Part shown: positions 18,759 through 26,421 of the stretch, piece by piece | How the letters are laid out: each line of letters begins with the position of its first letter | Position numbering within the stretch: the first letter of the stretch is position 1 | From: Saccharopolyspora endophytica | GTDB taxonomy: Bacteria > Actinomycetota > Actinomycetes > Mycobacteriales > Pseudonocardiaceae | Direction of reading: 5' to 3' | Assembly: GCF_018070075.1 (NCBI RefSeq) | Contig: NZ_JAGPXE010000004.1 | Coordinates: 62,001-126,000 of the forward strand | DNA: 64,000 bases | Made by a program: the position numbers and the translations under genes | The notes under the pieces: model-generated | The model's input: the letters and a program-made list of their open reading frames with translations, nothing else | Told to the model about the DNA's origin: nothing | Databases searched by the model: none

Positions 18759-19584
18759 GCGTCTGGGTGCCGATGACGTCGAGCAGCCGCAACCGCTCCG
18801 CCGCGTCCTCGTCCGGGGCGGTGTAGACGACCAGCCGCAGGTCGCTGACGGGCACCTCCAGCACGTCGCAGTCCACCGGGGTGGGACCGAGTTCGGGGTG
18901 GTCGACGACCTTGGAGTGCGCCACGTGCTCACCGACGGTGCGCGACTCCCACAGCTCGGCGAAGCGCGGGAACGCGCGAAGGTCGTCGAGCAGCGCTCGC
19001 AGTTCCGCGTCGGCCGGGAAGCGGGCCGCGGCCGAACGCAGGTCCGCGACCGTCGCCTCCTCGAACACCGCGGCCAGCTCGGGCGTCGAGCGCACCCGCA
19101 TCGGGAGGCCGGCGTGGTAGGCCCACACGACGTTGCGCTCCCGCGCCGACAGCGTCGTGGGATCGCCGAACAGCGCCGCGTACAGCGGGTTCCAGGCGGT
19201 GAGGGTCCAGCCGGCGTCGAACACGCCGACGGGGATGCCGCGCAGCTGGTCGAGCAGCCGCTGCAGGCTCGGCGTCAGGTGCGGCGAGCTGTGCCCGCTG
19301 GTGGGGGTGGCTTGCCCGGCGAGCGCGAACAGGTGGTCGCGCTCGCCGCCGGTCAGCCGCAGCGCCCTGGCCAGGGCGCTCACGACCTGCGGAGACGGGT
19401 GGGCACGGCCCTGTTCGAGGCGGATGACGTAGTCGACCGAGATGCCGGCCAGCAGGGCGAGTTCCTCCCGGCGCAACCCCTTGGCACGACGGCCGAGCCC
19501 TGCGGGAAGTCCCACCTCGGCCGGGACGATCCGGTCGCGCCAGCCGCGCAGCGCCGCACCGAGCTCTGCGGGTTGTTCGGTCAT
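18751..19584 (-). CDS. XRE-type regulator with MmyB-like ligand-binding domain
   Basis: A 277-residue transcription factor. The N-terminal helix-turn-helix contains RRAKGLRREELALLAGISVDYVIRLEQGR. The C-terminal MmyB-like ligand domain follows, with FDAGWTLTAWNPLYAALFGD and a VVWAYHAGLPMR-type stretch. MmyB-like regulators typically lie beside the short-chain dehydrogenase they control and are thought to bind fatty-acid-like ligands. That is the case here: the SDR gene is divergent with a gap of about 100 bp. ATG at 19584 follows GGAG. The 3' end overlaps the flavoprotein gene. Confidence 0.9.
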   Translation of the reverse strand: MTEQPAELGAALRGWRDRIVPAEVGLPAGLGRRAKGLRREELALLAGISVDYVIRLEQGRAHPSPQVVSALARALRLTGGERDHLFALAGQATPTSGHSSPHLTPSLQRLLDQLRGIPVGVFDAGWTLTAWNPLYAALFGDPTTLSARERNVVWAYHAGLPMRVRSTPELAAVFEEATVADLRSAAARFPADAELRALLDDLRAFPRFAELWESRTVGEHVAHSKVVDHPELGPTPVDCDVLEVPVSDLRLVVYTAPDEDAAERLRLLDVIGTQTLT

Positions 19585-19685
19585 CGCTCCAGTATCGCCC
19601 GCACTCGCTCGGCATGGGTGGTACCGGCGGTCCCAGGACGACCGTTGCATCGGGCTTCGCTCGCTCGGCGGCGCAGGGTGGTGGC

Positions 19686-20378
19686 ATGACGACGACGCTC
19701 ATCACCGGCGCCAACCGCGGCCTGGGTCTGGAGACCGCGCGGCGGTTGGTCGACATCGGGCACACCGTGTTGCTCGGGGCGCGTGACCCGCGACGTGGCG
19801 CGGAGGCCGCGGCCGAGATCGGAGCCGTTCCCCTTGTCATCGATGTGACCAGCGAGGATTCGGTTCGCGCGGCAGCCGAGAGCCTCGACGGGCTGGACGT
19901 GCTGGTCAACAACGCGGGCGTGCCCGGTGCCGTGCTGCCGCCCGGCCAGGCCTCCCCCACCGACCTGCTCGCCGCCTACGAGATCAACCTCTTCGGCCCG
20001 GTCCGGGTGCTCAACGCGTTCCTGCCGCTGCTGGAGTCGAGTCCGAACCCGGTGGTGGTCAACGTCAGCAGCCGTCTCGGATCGATCGACGCGGCGGCGA
20101 AACCGGATCCCACCGCGGATGATCCGCACTGGATCCCGGTGCCGGTCTACTCCTCGGCGAAGGCCGCGTTGAACATGCTCACCGCGCAGTACGCTCGGGC
20201 GTTCCCTGCGATGCGCATCAACTCCGTCTGCCCTGGCTTCACCGCCACCGACTTCAACGGCCACCGGGGAGTCCAGACCGTCGCCGAAGGGACGGAGATC
20301 ATCGTCCGGATGGCCACCACCGGTCCCGACGGCCCCACGGGCGGTTTCTTCTCCCGCGAAGGCGAGGTGGCGTGGTGA
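19686..20378 (+). CDS. Short-chain dehydrogenase/reductase
   Basis: A 230-residue classical SDR. The NAD(P)-binding motif TGANRGLG, the NNAG motif in VLVNNAGVPG, the catalytic Ser in VNVSSRLGSI and the YSSAK catalytic pair are all visible, so it should be active. An Arg after the glycine motif suggests NADPH use. It is divergent from the MmyB-like regulator and overlaps the next gene by 7 bp, so the two are translationally coupled. ATG at 19686 was chosen as the last start before the beta-strand TTTLITGA. Substrate unknown. Confidence 0.92.
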   Translation: MTTTLITGANRGLGLETARRLVDIGHTVLLGARDPRRGAEAAAEIGAVPLVIDVTSEDSVRAAAESLDGLDVLVNNAGVPGAVLPPGQASPTDLLAAYEINLFGPVRVLNAFLPLLESSPNPVVVNVSSRLGSIDAAAKPDPTADDPHWIPVPVYSSAKAALNMLTAQYARAFPAMRINSVCPGFTATDFNGHRGVQTVAEGTEIIVRMATTGPDGPTGGFFSREGEVAW

Positions 20379-20971
20379 ACACCCCGCGCGTGGAGGTCGT
20401 GCTGGACTTCGTGTGCGTGCACTCCTACCTGGGGTTCACGCGCTTCCGGCGCGCGGTCGAGGCGCATCGGCGAACCGGCGGTGAGGTGGAGGTGCGGTTC
20501 GCGCCCTTCCAGCTGCGTCCCGATGCCTCTCCGGACGGTGAGCCGCTGTTCGAGCTGCACGCGCGGGAGCGCGGCGAATCGGTCGCCCGCGAGATCGCGG
20601 CGTCCTCGATCGGCGAGCAGGACGGTCTGCGGTTGCACTTCCGGCGCGCGATCTTCACCAACACCTTCGAGGCCCACCGCCTCCTCGCCGCCGCGTCCGA
20701 ACAGGGCAGCGGTGAGGTCATGGCCGAGCGCCTCTTCCGCGCCTACTTCACCGACGGCCTCAACATCGGCGACCCACCCACCCTCACGGCACTGGCCGAC
20801 GAACTCGGCGTCGCTGCACCGGTGGGCGGGGCGGATTCCCTGCGCGCCGAGCTCGGTCGCGTCCGCGCCCTCGGCATCGACATGCCCCCGGTCTTCCGCT
20901 TCCCGTCCGGCGCGATCACCGGGAGCGGGGAGTTCGAGCGGTTTCGCGCGGCGTTGCGCGAGCTCATCTGA
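20372..20971 (+). CDS. DsbA-family (FrnE-like) thioredoxin-fold protein lacking the second active-site Cys
   Basis: A 199-residue protein of the FrnE/DsbA-like group. The beginning VEVVLDFVCVHSYLGFTRF aligns with the DFVCPWCYLG motif of FrnE proteins, but here the CxxC reads C-V-H-S. The first Cys is kept and the resolving Cys is lost. The rest follows the family: ARGESVAREI-type helices, TNTFEAHRLLAAASEQG, LFRAYFTDGLNIGD, and VFRFPSGAITGSGEFE at the C-terminus in place of the usual PVFV..QYAVSGAQ. A redox relay is unlikely; isomerase or glutathione-like binding is possible. It overlaps the SDR gene by 7 bp. Confidence 0.85.
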   Translation: MVNTPRVEVVLDFVCVHSYLGFTRFRRAVEAHRRTGGEVEVRFAPFQLRPDASPDGEPLFELHARERGESVAREIAASSIGEQDGLRLHFRRAIFTNTFEAHRLLAAASEQGSGEVMAERLFRAYFTDGLNIGDPPTLTALADELGVAAPVGGADSLRAELGRVRALGIDMPPVFRFPSGAITGSGEFERFRAALRELI

Positions 20972-20974
20972 ATG

Positions 20975-21826
20975 TCAGCCCGCGCCTCGGGCTTCGGCTC
21001 GGAAGGTCAGCGGGGTTCGGCCGTCGTGCTTGCGGAAGAACTTGCTGAAGTCTCCCGGTGTGGTGAAGCCGAGGTGCCGGGCGATGTCCGCTGAAGCGCG
21101 GTCGGTGTGGACGAGCAGCCGCTTGGCCTCCAGGACGATCCGGGCGTCCAGGTAGGACTTCGCCGAGCGGCCCGTCGCGGACAGCGTTGCGCGGGTGAGG
21201 GTTCGAGCGCTGTACCCGAGGTCTGCGGCGTAGTCGGCGACCCGGTGGGTGCGGGTGAAGTCGCGCTCCACCGCCGCTTGGAATCGCTCGAACGGGCTGT
21301 CGGCCGGGGTGGCGGGCGGCGGCGCCTCACCCGCGTGGGCCAGTCGCAGCAGCAGCACCGCCAGCAGCATCCGCAGCGACCTGTTGTGCGCCTCCAGCGT
21401 CATCGAGCCCAGGTCGGCGTAGTCGGCGAGCAGGTGCCGCAGCGCCAGATCGACCGCGTCGCGGGCCGAACCTCCTGGTAGCACGGGGGTTTCCGGAGGC
21501 GGCGGGTCGACGGTGACGAACCCGGGGCGCCAGATGACGATCGTGCCGCGCGAGCGGGGCAGCGCGCCGTACTGGTGCACCTGGCCGGGGCGCACCCACA
21601 GCCAGCCGCCGGGTTCGATGACGTGCTCGGTGAAGTCGACGGTGTGCGGCAGCGGGTCTGCGTCGGCGTGGACGTGGATCAGGTGGTGGAAGTCGGGCCG
21701 CTGCGGACCGGCGAGGTCGATCCCGCGGCGCTCGGCGCGCGAGCGCAGCTCGGTGAAGTCGATGACGTCCATGCCGATCGGTGCGTTCAGCCCCGGCCGG
21801 TAGCCGACGTCGGTGATCTCGGCCAT
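20975..21826 (-). CDS. AraC-family transcriptional regulator
   Basis: A 283-residue regulator with an N-terminal cupin-type sensing domain (HHLIHVHADADPLPHTVDF, WLWVRPGQVHQYG) and a C-terminal double helix-turn-helix. The HTH contains VADYAADLGYSARTLTRA and ASADIARHLGFTTPGDFSKF, the latter being the AraC signature. It is divergent from the vdcBCD decarboxylase operon across a 109-bp gap, so it probably senses an aromatic acid and controls that operon. The ribosome site is weak (AGGA). Its 3' end abuts the DsbA-like gene. Confidence 0.9.
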   Translation of the reverse strand: MAEITDVGYRPGLNAPIGMDVIDFTELRSRAERRGIDLAGPQRPDFHHLIHVHADADPLPHTVDFTEHVIEPGGWLWVRPGQVHQYGALPRSRGTIVIWRPGFVTVDPPPPETPVLPGGSARDAVDLALRHLLADYADLGSMTLEAHNRSLRMLLAVLLLRLAHAGEAPPPATPADSPFERFQAAVERDFTRTHRVADYAADLGYSARTLTRATLSATGRSAKSYLDARIVLEAKRLLVHTDRASADIARHLGFTTPGDFSKFFRKHDGRTPLTFRAEARGAG

Positions 21827-21935
21827 TCAGGTCCTGTCCGATTATTCCCATCCCTTGTCGCCAGAATACCTGCTCACCTGCGTGATCGGTGCTTAGCGTG
21901 AAGTCATCAGCGCGAGGTGACCGAAAAGGAGAAGC

Positions 21936-22520
21936 GTGCGACTCGTCGTGGGGATGACCGGAGCGACCGGGGCGCCACTCGGTGTGCGACTGCTGGAGCA
22001 GCTGGGCGAACTGCCCGAGGTGGAGACCCACCTGGTGCTCAGCCGCTGGGCGCGGGCAACGGTGGAGCTGGAGACCGGGCTGAGCGTCAAGGAGATCGGC
22101 GCGCTCGCCGACGTCGTCCACAACCCGGATGACCAGGGCGCGAGCATCTCGTCCGGCTCGTACCGCACCGACGGCATGGTGATCGTGCCGTGCTCGATGA
22201 AGACGCTCGCCGGCATTCGCTCCGGTTACGCCGACGGCCTGGTGGCGCGCGCGGCGGACGTGACGATCAAGGAACGCCGTCCGCTGGTGCTCGTGCCGCG
22301 CGAGACGCCGCTGAGCGAGATCCACCTGGAGAACATGCTGGCGCTCTCGCGGATGGGCGTGCGGATCGTGCCGCCGATGCCGGCCTTCTACAACAACCCG
22401 ACCTCGATCGACGACTTCGTCGAGCACATCACCGCCCGCGTCCTCGACCAGCTCGACCTGCCGGCCCCGGCCGCCCAGCGCTGGGAAGGCCTGCGCACCG
22501 CCAAGCTCAAGGTTTTCTGA
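21936..22520 (+). CDS. vdcB: UbiX-like flavin prenyltransferase, decarboxylase subunit B
   Basis: A 194-residue UbiX/Pad1 protein that prenylates FMN to the cofactor used by UbiD enzymes. Motifs: GMTGATGAPLGVRLLE at the N-terminus, SSGSYRTDGMVIVPCSMKTLAG, and VPRETPLSEIHLENM, all standard for UbiX. GTG start with AAAAGGAG upstream. It is the first gene of an operon with a UbiD-type decarboxylase and a small zinc-ribbon subunit, the order found in Streptomyces vdcBCD and Bacillus bsdBCD. This favours an aromatic acid decarboxylase role over ubiquinone synthesis, which actinomycetes lack. Confidence 0.95.
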   Translation: MRLVVGMTGATGAPLGVRLLEQLGELPEVETHLVLSRWARATVELETGLSVKEIGALADVVHNPDDQGASISSGSYRTDGMVIVPCSMKTLAGIRSGYADGLVARAADVTIKERRPLVLVPRETPLSEIHLENMLALSRMGVRIVPPMPAFYNNPTSIDDFVEHITARVLDQLDLPAPAAQRWEGLRTAKLKVF

Positions 22521-22543
22521 GTTCCACGAAGGAGAAGTACGAC

Positions 22544-23968
22544 ATGGCCTATGACGACCTGCGGTCGTTCCTCGACGCCCTGGAGAAGGAGGGGCAGCTG
22601 CTGCGGATCAGCGAGGAGGTGTCCCCCGAACCGGATCTGGCCGCTGCGGCGAACGCGGCGGGTCGCATCGGTGAGGGCGCACCGGCGTTGTGGTTCGACA
22701 ACGTCTCGGGGTTCACCGACGCGCGGATCGCGATGAACGTGCACGGTTCCTGGCGCAACCACGCGATGGCGCTGGGCCTGCCGAAGGAGACCTCCACCCG
22801 CGAGCAGGTCGAGGAGTTCGCCCGGCGCTGGGACGACTTCCCGGTCGCCCCGGTCCGCCGCGAGGACGCGCCGTGGAAGGCCAACAGCGTCTCCGGGGAG
22901 GACGTGAACCTCTTCGACGTGCTGCCGCTGTTCCGGCTCAACGACGGTGACGGCGGGTTCTACCTGGACAAGGCCGCCGTCGTCTCGCGCGACCCGGACG
23001 CGCCGGAGGACTTCGACAAGCAGAACCTGGGCATCTACCGGATCGAGGTGATCGGCACGGACCGGCTCGCGCTGCAACCAGTGCCGATGCACGACATCGC
23101 CCAGCACCTGCGCAAGGCCGAGGAGCTCGGCGAGGACCTGCCGGTGGCGATCACCCTCGGCAACGACCCGGTGGTGCCGATCGTGGCGGGCATGCCGATG
23201 GCCTACGACCAGTCCGAGTACGAGATGGCCGGTGCGCTGCGCGGTGAACCGATGCCGATCGCGACCGCTCCGCTGACCGGTTTCGACGTGCCGTGGGGTT
23301 CGGAGGTGGTCATCGAGGGCCGCATCGAGTCGCGGGTGCGGCAGATCGAGGGCCCGTTCGGCGAGTTCACCGGGCACTACTCGGGCGGCAGGCGGATGCC
23401 GGTGGTGCGCATCGAGCGGATCTCCTACCGCACCAACCCGATCTTCGAGTCGCTGTACCTGGGCATGCCCTGGACCGAGTGCGACTACCTGGTGGGCCCG
23501 AACACCTGCGTCCCGCTGCTCAAGCAGCTGCGCGCGGAGTTCCCGGAGGTCAAGGCCGTCAACGCGATGTACACGCACGGCCTGCTGGTGATCATCTCGA
23601 CGGCCAAGCGCTACGGCGGGTTCGCCAAGGCGGTGGGCATGCGCGCGATGACCACGCCGCACGGCCTGGGCTACGTCAGCCAGGTGATCCTGGTCGACGA
23701 GGACGTGGACCCGTTCGACCTGCCGCAGGTCATGTGGGCGCAGTCGGCGAAGGTCAACCCGTCCGAGGACGTGGTGGTCATCCCGAACCTGTCGGTGGTG
23801 GAACTGGCTCCCGCCTCGCAGCCGGCGGGCGTGACCAGCAAGATGATCATCGACGCGACCACCCCGGTGAAACCCGACGTGCGCGGCAACTTCGGCACCC
23901 CGACCAAGGACCTCCCCGAAACCGCCGAGTGGGCCGAACGCCTGCGCTCCCGGCTCGCCCACCGATGA
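22544..23968 (+). CDS. vdcC: UbiD-family non-oxidative hydroxyarylic acid decarboxylase, subunit C
   Basis: A 474-residue UbiD enzyme that uses prenylated FMN and Mn2+ to remove CO2 from hydroxy- or methoxybenzoates such as vanillate or 4-hydroxybenzoate. Family stretches: SFLDALEKEGQLLRISEEV at the N-terminus, the QNLGIYRIEVIG and LQPVPMHDIAQHLRKAEE region, EGPFGEFTGHYSGGRRMPV with catalytic Glu residues, and VDEDVDPFDLPQVMWA near the C-terminus. ATG preceded by GAAGGAGA. It starts 23 bp after vdcB and overlaps the upstream ATG option of the next gene. Exact substrate is inferred from the operon type. Confidence 0.94.
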   Translation: MAYDDLRSFLDALEKEGQLLRISEEVSPEPDLAAAANAAGRIGEGAPALWFDNVSGFTDARIAMNVHGSWRNHAMALGLPKETSTREQVEEFARRWDDFPVAPVRREDAPWKANSVSGEDVNLFDVLPLFRLNDGDGGFYLDKAAVVSRDPDAPEDFDKQNLGIYRIEVIGTDRLALQPVPMHDIAQHLRKAEELGEDLPVAITLGNDPVVPIVAGMPMAYDQSEYEMAGALRGEPMPIATAPLTGFDVPWGSEVVIEGRIESRVRQIEGPFGEFTGHYSGGRRMPVVRIERISYRTNPIFESLYLGMPWTECDYLVGPNTCVPLLKQLRAEFPEVKAVNAMYTHGLLVIISTAKRYGGFAKAVGMRAMTTPHGLGYVSQVILVDEDVDPFDLPQVMWAQSAKVNPSEDVVVIPNLSVVELAPASQPAGVTSKMIIDATTPVKPDVRGNFGTPTKDLPETAEWAERLRSRLAHR

Positions 23969-23994
23969 AGCGCACTGCGCGGAAAGGAAACCCG

Positions 23995-24225
23995 ATGCAG
24001 ACCATCTGCCCCCGCTGCGCCGATCCGGAGATCCGCACGGTGACGACCTCGCCGGTGCCGGGCGTCTGGGAGGTGCTGCAGTGCCCGCGCTGCCTGTACA
24101 TGTGGCGCACCACCGAACCCGCACGACGCACCACCCGCGAGCACTACCCGGAGCAGTTCCGCCTGACCCCGGACGCCATTGCCACCGCGTCCGAGGTCCC
24201 GACCATCCCACCGCTGCGCGGCTAG
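23995..24225 (+). CDS. vdcD: Non-oxidative hydroxyarylic acid decarboxylase, small subunit D
   Basis: A 76-residue zinc-ribbon protein with two CPRC motifs (ICPRCADPEI and QCPRCLYMW) and the WRTTEP and FRLTPDAI ends typical of VdcD/BsdD. It is the third, small subunit of vanillate/4-hydroxybenzoate decarboxylases; its exact role is unsettled. An ATG at 23965 overlaps the vdcC stop, but the ATG at 23995 has AAAGGAAA upstream and begins the conserved MQTICPRC. The gene shares a 4-bp convergent overlap with the next minus-strand gene. Confidence 0.88.
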   Translation: MQTICPRCADPEIRTVTTSPVPGVWEVLQCPRCLYMWRTTEPARRTTREHYPEQFRLTPDAIATASEVPTIPPLRG

Positions 24226-24848
24226 AGCCTGGCGGCGAGAACGGCTTTGCCCTCCCCGGTGAGCTCGGCGAAGGCGGCCGACCTCCCGGCGAGGGTCATC
24301 AGCAGCGCTTCGCCCGGCCCCCGGACCTCGGGGCCTTCGCCGCGGGACCAGTCCAGGTCCGCGGCCACCAGGCGGAGGCCGGCGGCGCGCTTCTTGGCCC
24401 CGACGGGCGGGGCTTTGAACGCCAGGTCCAGCACGGTGCGCAGCCGTTGCGGTGGGATCTCGCGCGGGTGGCCGAGCGGACGTCGGATGTCCTGGTGGTG
24501 GATCAGCGCGTCCACCAGCGGGATCATGCCGCCCAGCGCCGTGATCGGGCCGGTCGGCCGGAGGTGGGCGCGCAGTCGGTCGAGCAGTTCGCCGGTGCTG
24601 CGGGGACGGGTTTCGGCGACGCCGAGATCGTTGAGGGCGTTCGGCGCGAAACCCGCCCGGGCGGCGCGTTTGAGCACGTCGGGCCAGGTGAGGTCGTCGT
24701 AGCTGATCGCGTGCGCGACCACGTCGCGCACCCGCCAGCCCGCGCACAGGCTCGGTGCCTCCCACTGCTCGCGGGTGAGGGTGCCGAGGTACTCCGCGAG
24801 ATCGGTGCGTTCGGCGACGGCCATCGCCATCGTGTCGGCTCGCCGCAT
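24222..24848 (-). CDS. DinB/MDMPI-fold protein (TIGR03083 family)
   Basis: A 208-residue protein with the actinobacterial maleylpyruvate isomerase/DinB-like fold. It has SLCAGWRVRDVVAHAISYDD (residues ~30-50), where W..RDV.AH is the family signature and the His is a likely metal ligand. A second His pair lies in VDALIHHQDIRRPLG. Members use mycothiol or have unknown roles. ATG at 24848 follows GGAGGTGGTCC. Substrate not inferable; there is no obvious link to the neighbouring decarboxylase operon apart from convergence. Confidence 0.85.
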   Translation of the reverse strand: MRRADTMAMAVAERTDLAEYLGTLTREQWEAPSLCAGWRVRDVVAHAISYDDLTWPDVLKRAARAGFAPNALNDLGVAETRPRSTGELLDRLRAHLRPTGPITALGGMIPLVDALIHHQDIRRPLGHPREIPPQRLRTVLDLAFKAPPVGAKKRAAGLRLVAADLDWSRGEGPEVRGPGEALLMTLAGRSAAFAELTGEGKAVLAARL

Positions 24849-24929
24849 GGACCACCTCCAGTTCCCGTGCGCCACGCCCGCACCTGCGAACCTGTCACGA
24901 CCGAGGTCGGTGTGCGCGTGCGAGCGGGT

Positions 24930-26327
24930 TCACGGTAGCCCCGGCCCCTGACAGTCGAGGTCGTCCGCCGGAAGTTCGCCAGTGAGCAGGTAGTTCGCGG
25001 CCGCGTCGTCGACGCAGGGGTTGCGCTGGCTGGCGAAGACGCCGTGCGAGTAGGAGTCGTGCAGCGTCACCATGCGCGGGCCGGGAAGCCTGGCCTGCAT
25101 CCGCCGGGCACCGTCGAGCGGGGTGGTCGGGTCGTGCTCGGCCTGGGTGAGCAGCACCGGCGGCATGCCCGGGTGCCCGAACCGAGCGGGTTCGACGGGT
25201 TCGGGCCAGTAGGCGCAGGTGGTGGCTTCGAGCCCGGTGACGATCGGTTCCGGGTCGGCCGCGCGCAGCGCCCGGAGGGAACCGATGACCTCGTCCTCGG
25301 TGGGACGCCTGCTGTCGGCGCACTTGACGGTGCGCAGCGCCGCCTCGTAGTTGCGGGATTCCGGGTCGCCCTCGGGCAGCGCGGGGCTCAGCGGCACGCC
25401 CTGGTGCACGTGAGCGCTGAGGTCGCGGGCGAAGGGCTCCCAGCGCTCGGTGCGCGAGAGGGTCTTGTAGACGAGGTTGTCGAACTCCGCGGGACCGAAG
25501 CTCCCGGTCAGCCCGGCGCGGGCCGCCGAATACGTCTCGCGGACCTGCTGCTTCGTCTCGCCGAGCCCGAATTCCGGGCGTGCGGCGATCCATTCGAAGA
25601 GGGTGTCGCGCTGGTCGAGCATCGCGAACGCCTGCCGGACGTCGAAGTCGTGCCAGCGGTCCGGGCTCACGACGCTGTCGAGCACCATCCGCCCGACGCG
25701 GTCGGGGAACTGCGCGGCGTAGGCGGCGCCGAGGTAGCTGCCGTAGGAGACGCCGAGGAAGTTGAGCTTCGGCTCCCCGAGCGCTTCCCGGATGCGGTCC
25801 ACGTCGCGGGCGGTGCTCGTGGTGTTCATCCACGCCGCGTCCGGGTTGTGCCGCAGGCAGTCCTCGGCCATCGCGCGTAATCGGTGCAGGTGTTGGGATT
25901 CCGCTCGTCGGTCGGCCGGAATCGGCTCGGGCGCGGGGTGTTCGAACAGCCCGCCCAGCTCACCGCAGTCGAGCGGGGCGCTGCGGCCGACGCCGCGCGG
26001 GTCGAACCCGATGATGTCGTAGCTGCGGCGCACCGACTCCGGCAGCTTCTCCCCCTTGCTCACCGCGTATTCCAGCCCGGACCCGCCGGGCCCTCCCGGG
26101 TTGACCAGCAACGCGCCCCGGTGTTCGGCGGGCGTGCCGGTCGCGCGCACGCGCGAGATCGCGATCGAGATCGACCGGTCCCCCTCTCCCAGCGGTACCG
26201 ACAGCTCCGCGCACTCGGCACCGTCGAAGGGGCAGGCACCGAACTCAGGCGGCTCGGCCGCCGCAGGCGTTGCGGTGAGCAAGGGGGCGAGCAGCACCAG
26301 AGCCACCACCGGGCGAAGCGTTCTCAT
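24930..26327 (-). CDS. Secreted alpha/beta hydrolase, tripeptidyl aminopeptidase (TAP) family
   Basis: A 465-residue secreted serine hydrolase of the Streptomyces TAP/SlpD type. It has a signal peptide (MRTLRPVVALVLLAP, AAA cleavage near residue 25). The oxyanion stretch is LLVNPGGPGGSGLEY and the nucleophile Ser lies in FLGVSYGSYLGAAYA. The catalytic Asp is in TQAEHDPTTPLDGA and the His in DSYSHGVF. The TAP C-terminal domain holds CVDDAAANYLLTGELP. It diverges from the metallophore cluster, and the Zur-like box at 26369-26383 lies only 42 bp upstream of its start. It may therefore be zinc-regulated too, perhaps to process a peptide metallophore or scavenge peptides. Confidence 0.9.
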   Translation of the reverse strand: MRTLRPVVALVLLAPLLTATPAAAEPPEFGACPFDGAECAELSVPLGEGDRSISIAISRVRATGTPAEHRGALLVNPGGPGGSGLEYAVSKGEKLPESVRRSYDIIGFDPRGVGRSAPLDCGELGGLFEHPAPEPIPADRRAESQHLHRLRAMAEDCLRHNPDAAWMNTTSTARDVDRIREALGEPKLNFLGVSYGSYLGAAYAAQFPDRVGRMVLDSVVSPDRWHDFDVRQAFAMLDQRDTLFEWIAARPEFGLGETKQQVRETYSAARAGLTGSFGPAEFDNLVYKTLSRTERWEPFARDLSAHVHQGVPLSPALPEGDPESRNYEAALRTVKCADSRRPTEDEVIGSLRALRAADPEPIVTGLEATTCAYWPEPVEPARFGHPGMPPVLLTQAEHDPTTPLDGARRMQARLPGPRMVTLHDSYSHGVFASQRNPCVDDAAANYLLTGELPADDLDCQGPGLP

Positions 26328-26355
26328 CACTTCGGGTTCACATCCCTACGGCGAG

Positions 26356-26384
26356 TTGTCAGACTTATTGAAAACGATTATCAT
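26356..26384 (+). promoter_or_regulatory. Zur-like box overlapping the metallophore cluster promoter
   Basis: The sequence TGAAAACGATTATCA (26369-26383) matches the actinobacterial Zur consensus TGAAAATCATTTTCA at 12 of 15 positions. It overlaps a good sigma-70/HrdB-type promoter: TTGTCA (26356-26361), 17-bp spacer, TATCAT (26379-26384). The box covers the -10 element and the spacer, so zinc-loaded repressor would block transcription of the plus-strand cluster. It is central in the 94-bp divergent region. No IdeR-type iron box is present. Confidence 0.7.
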
Positions 26385-26421
26385 CGCCGAGCGTCAAGCG
26401 CAATGACCGGGAGGAGTCGGT

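Noticed and set aside
26341..26421. Iron (IdeR/DmdR) regulation of the metallophore cluster
   Set aside because: The box does not resemble TTAGGTTAGGCTAACCTAA; the TGAAAA/TTTTCA type fits Zur better, though a Fur-type iron regulator is not fully excluded.
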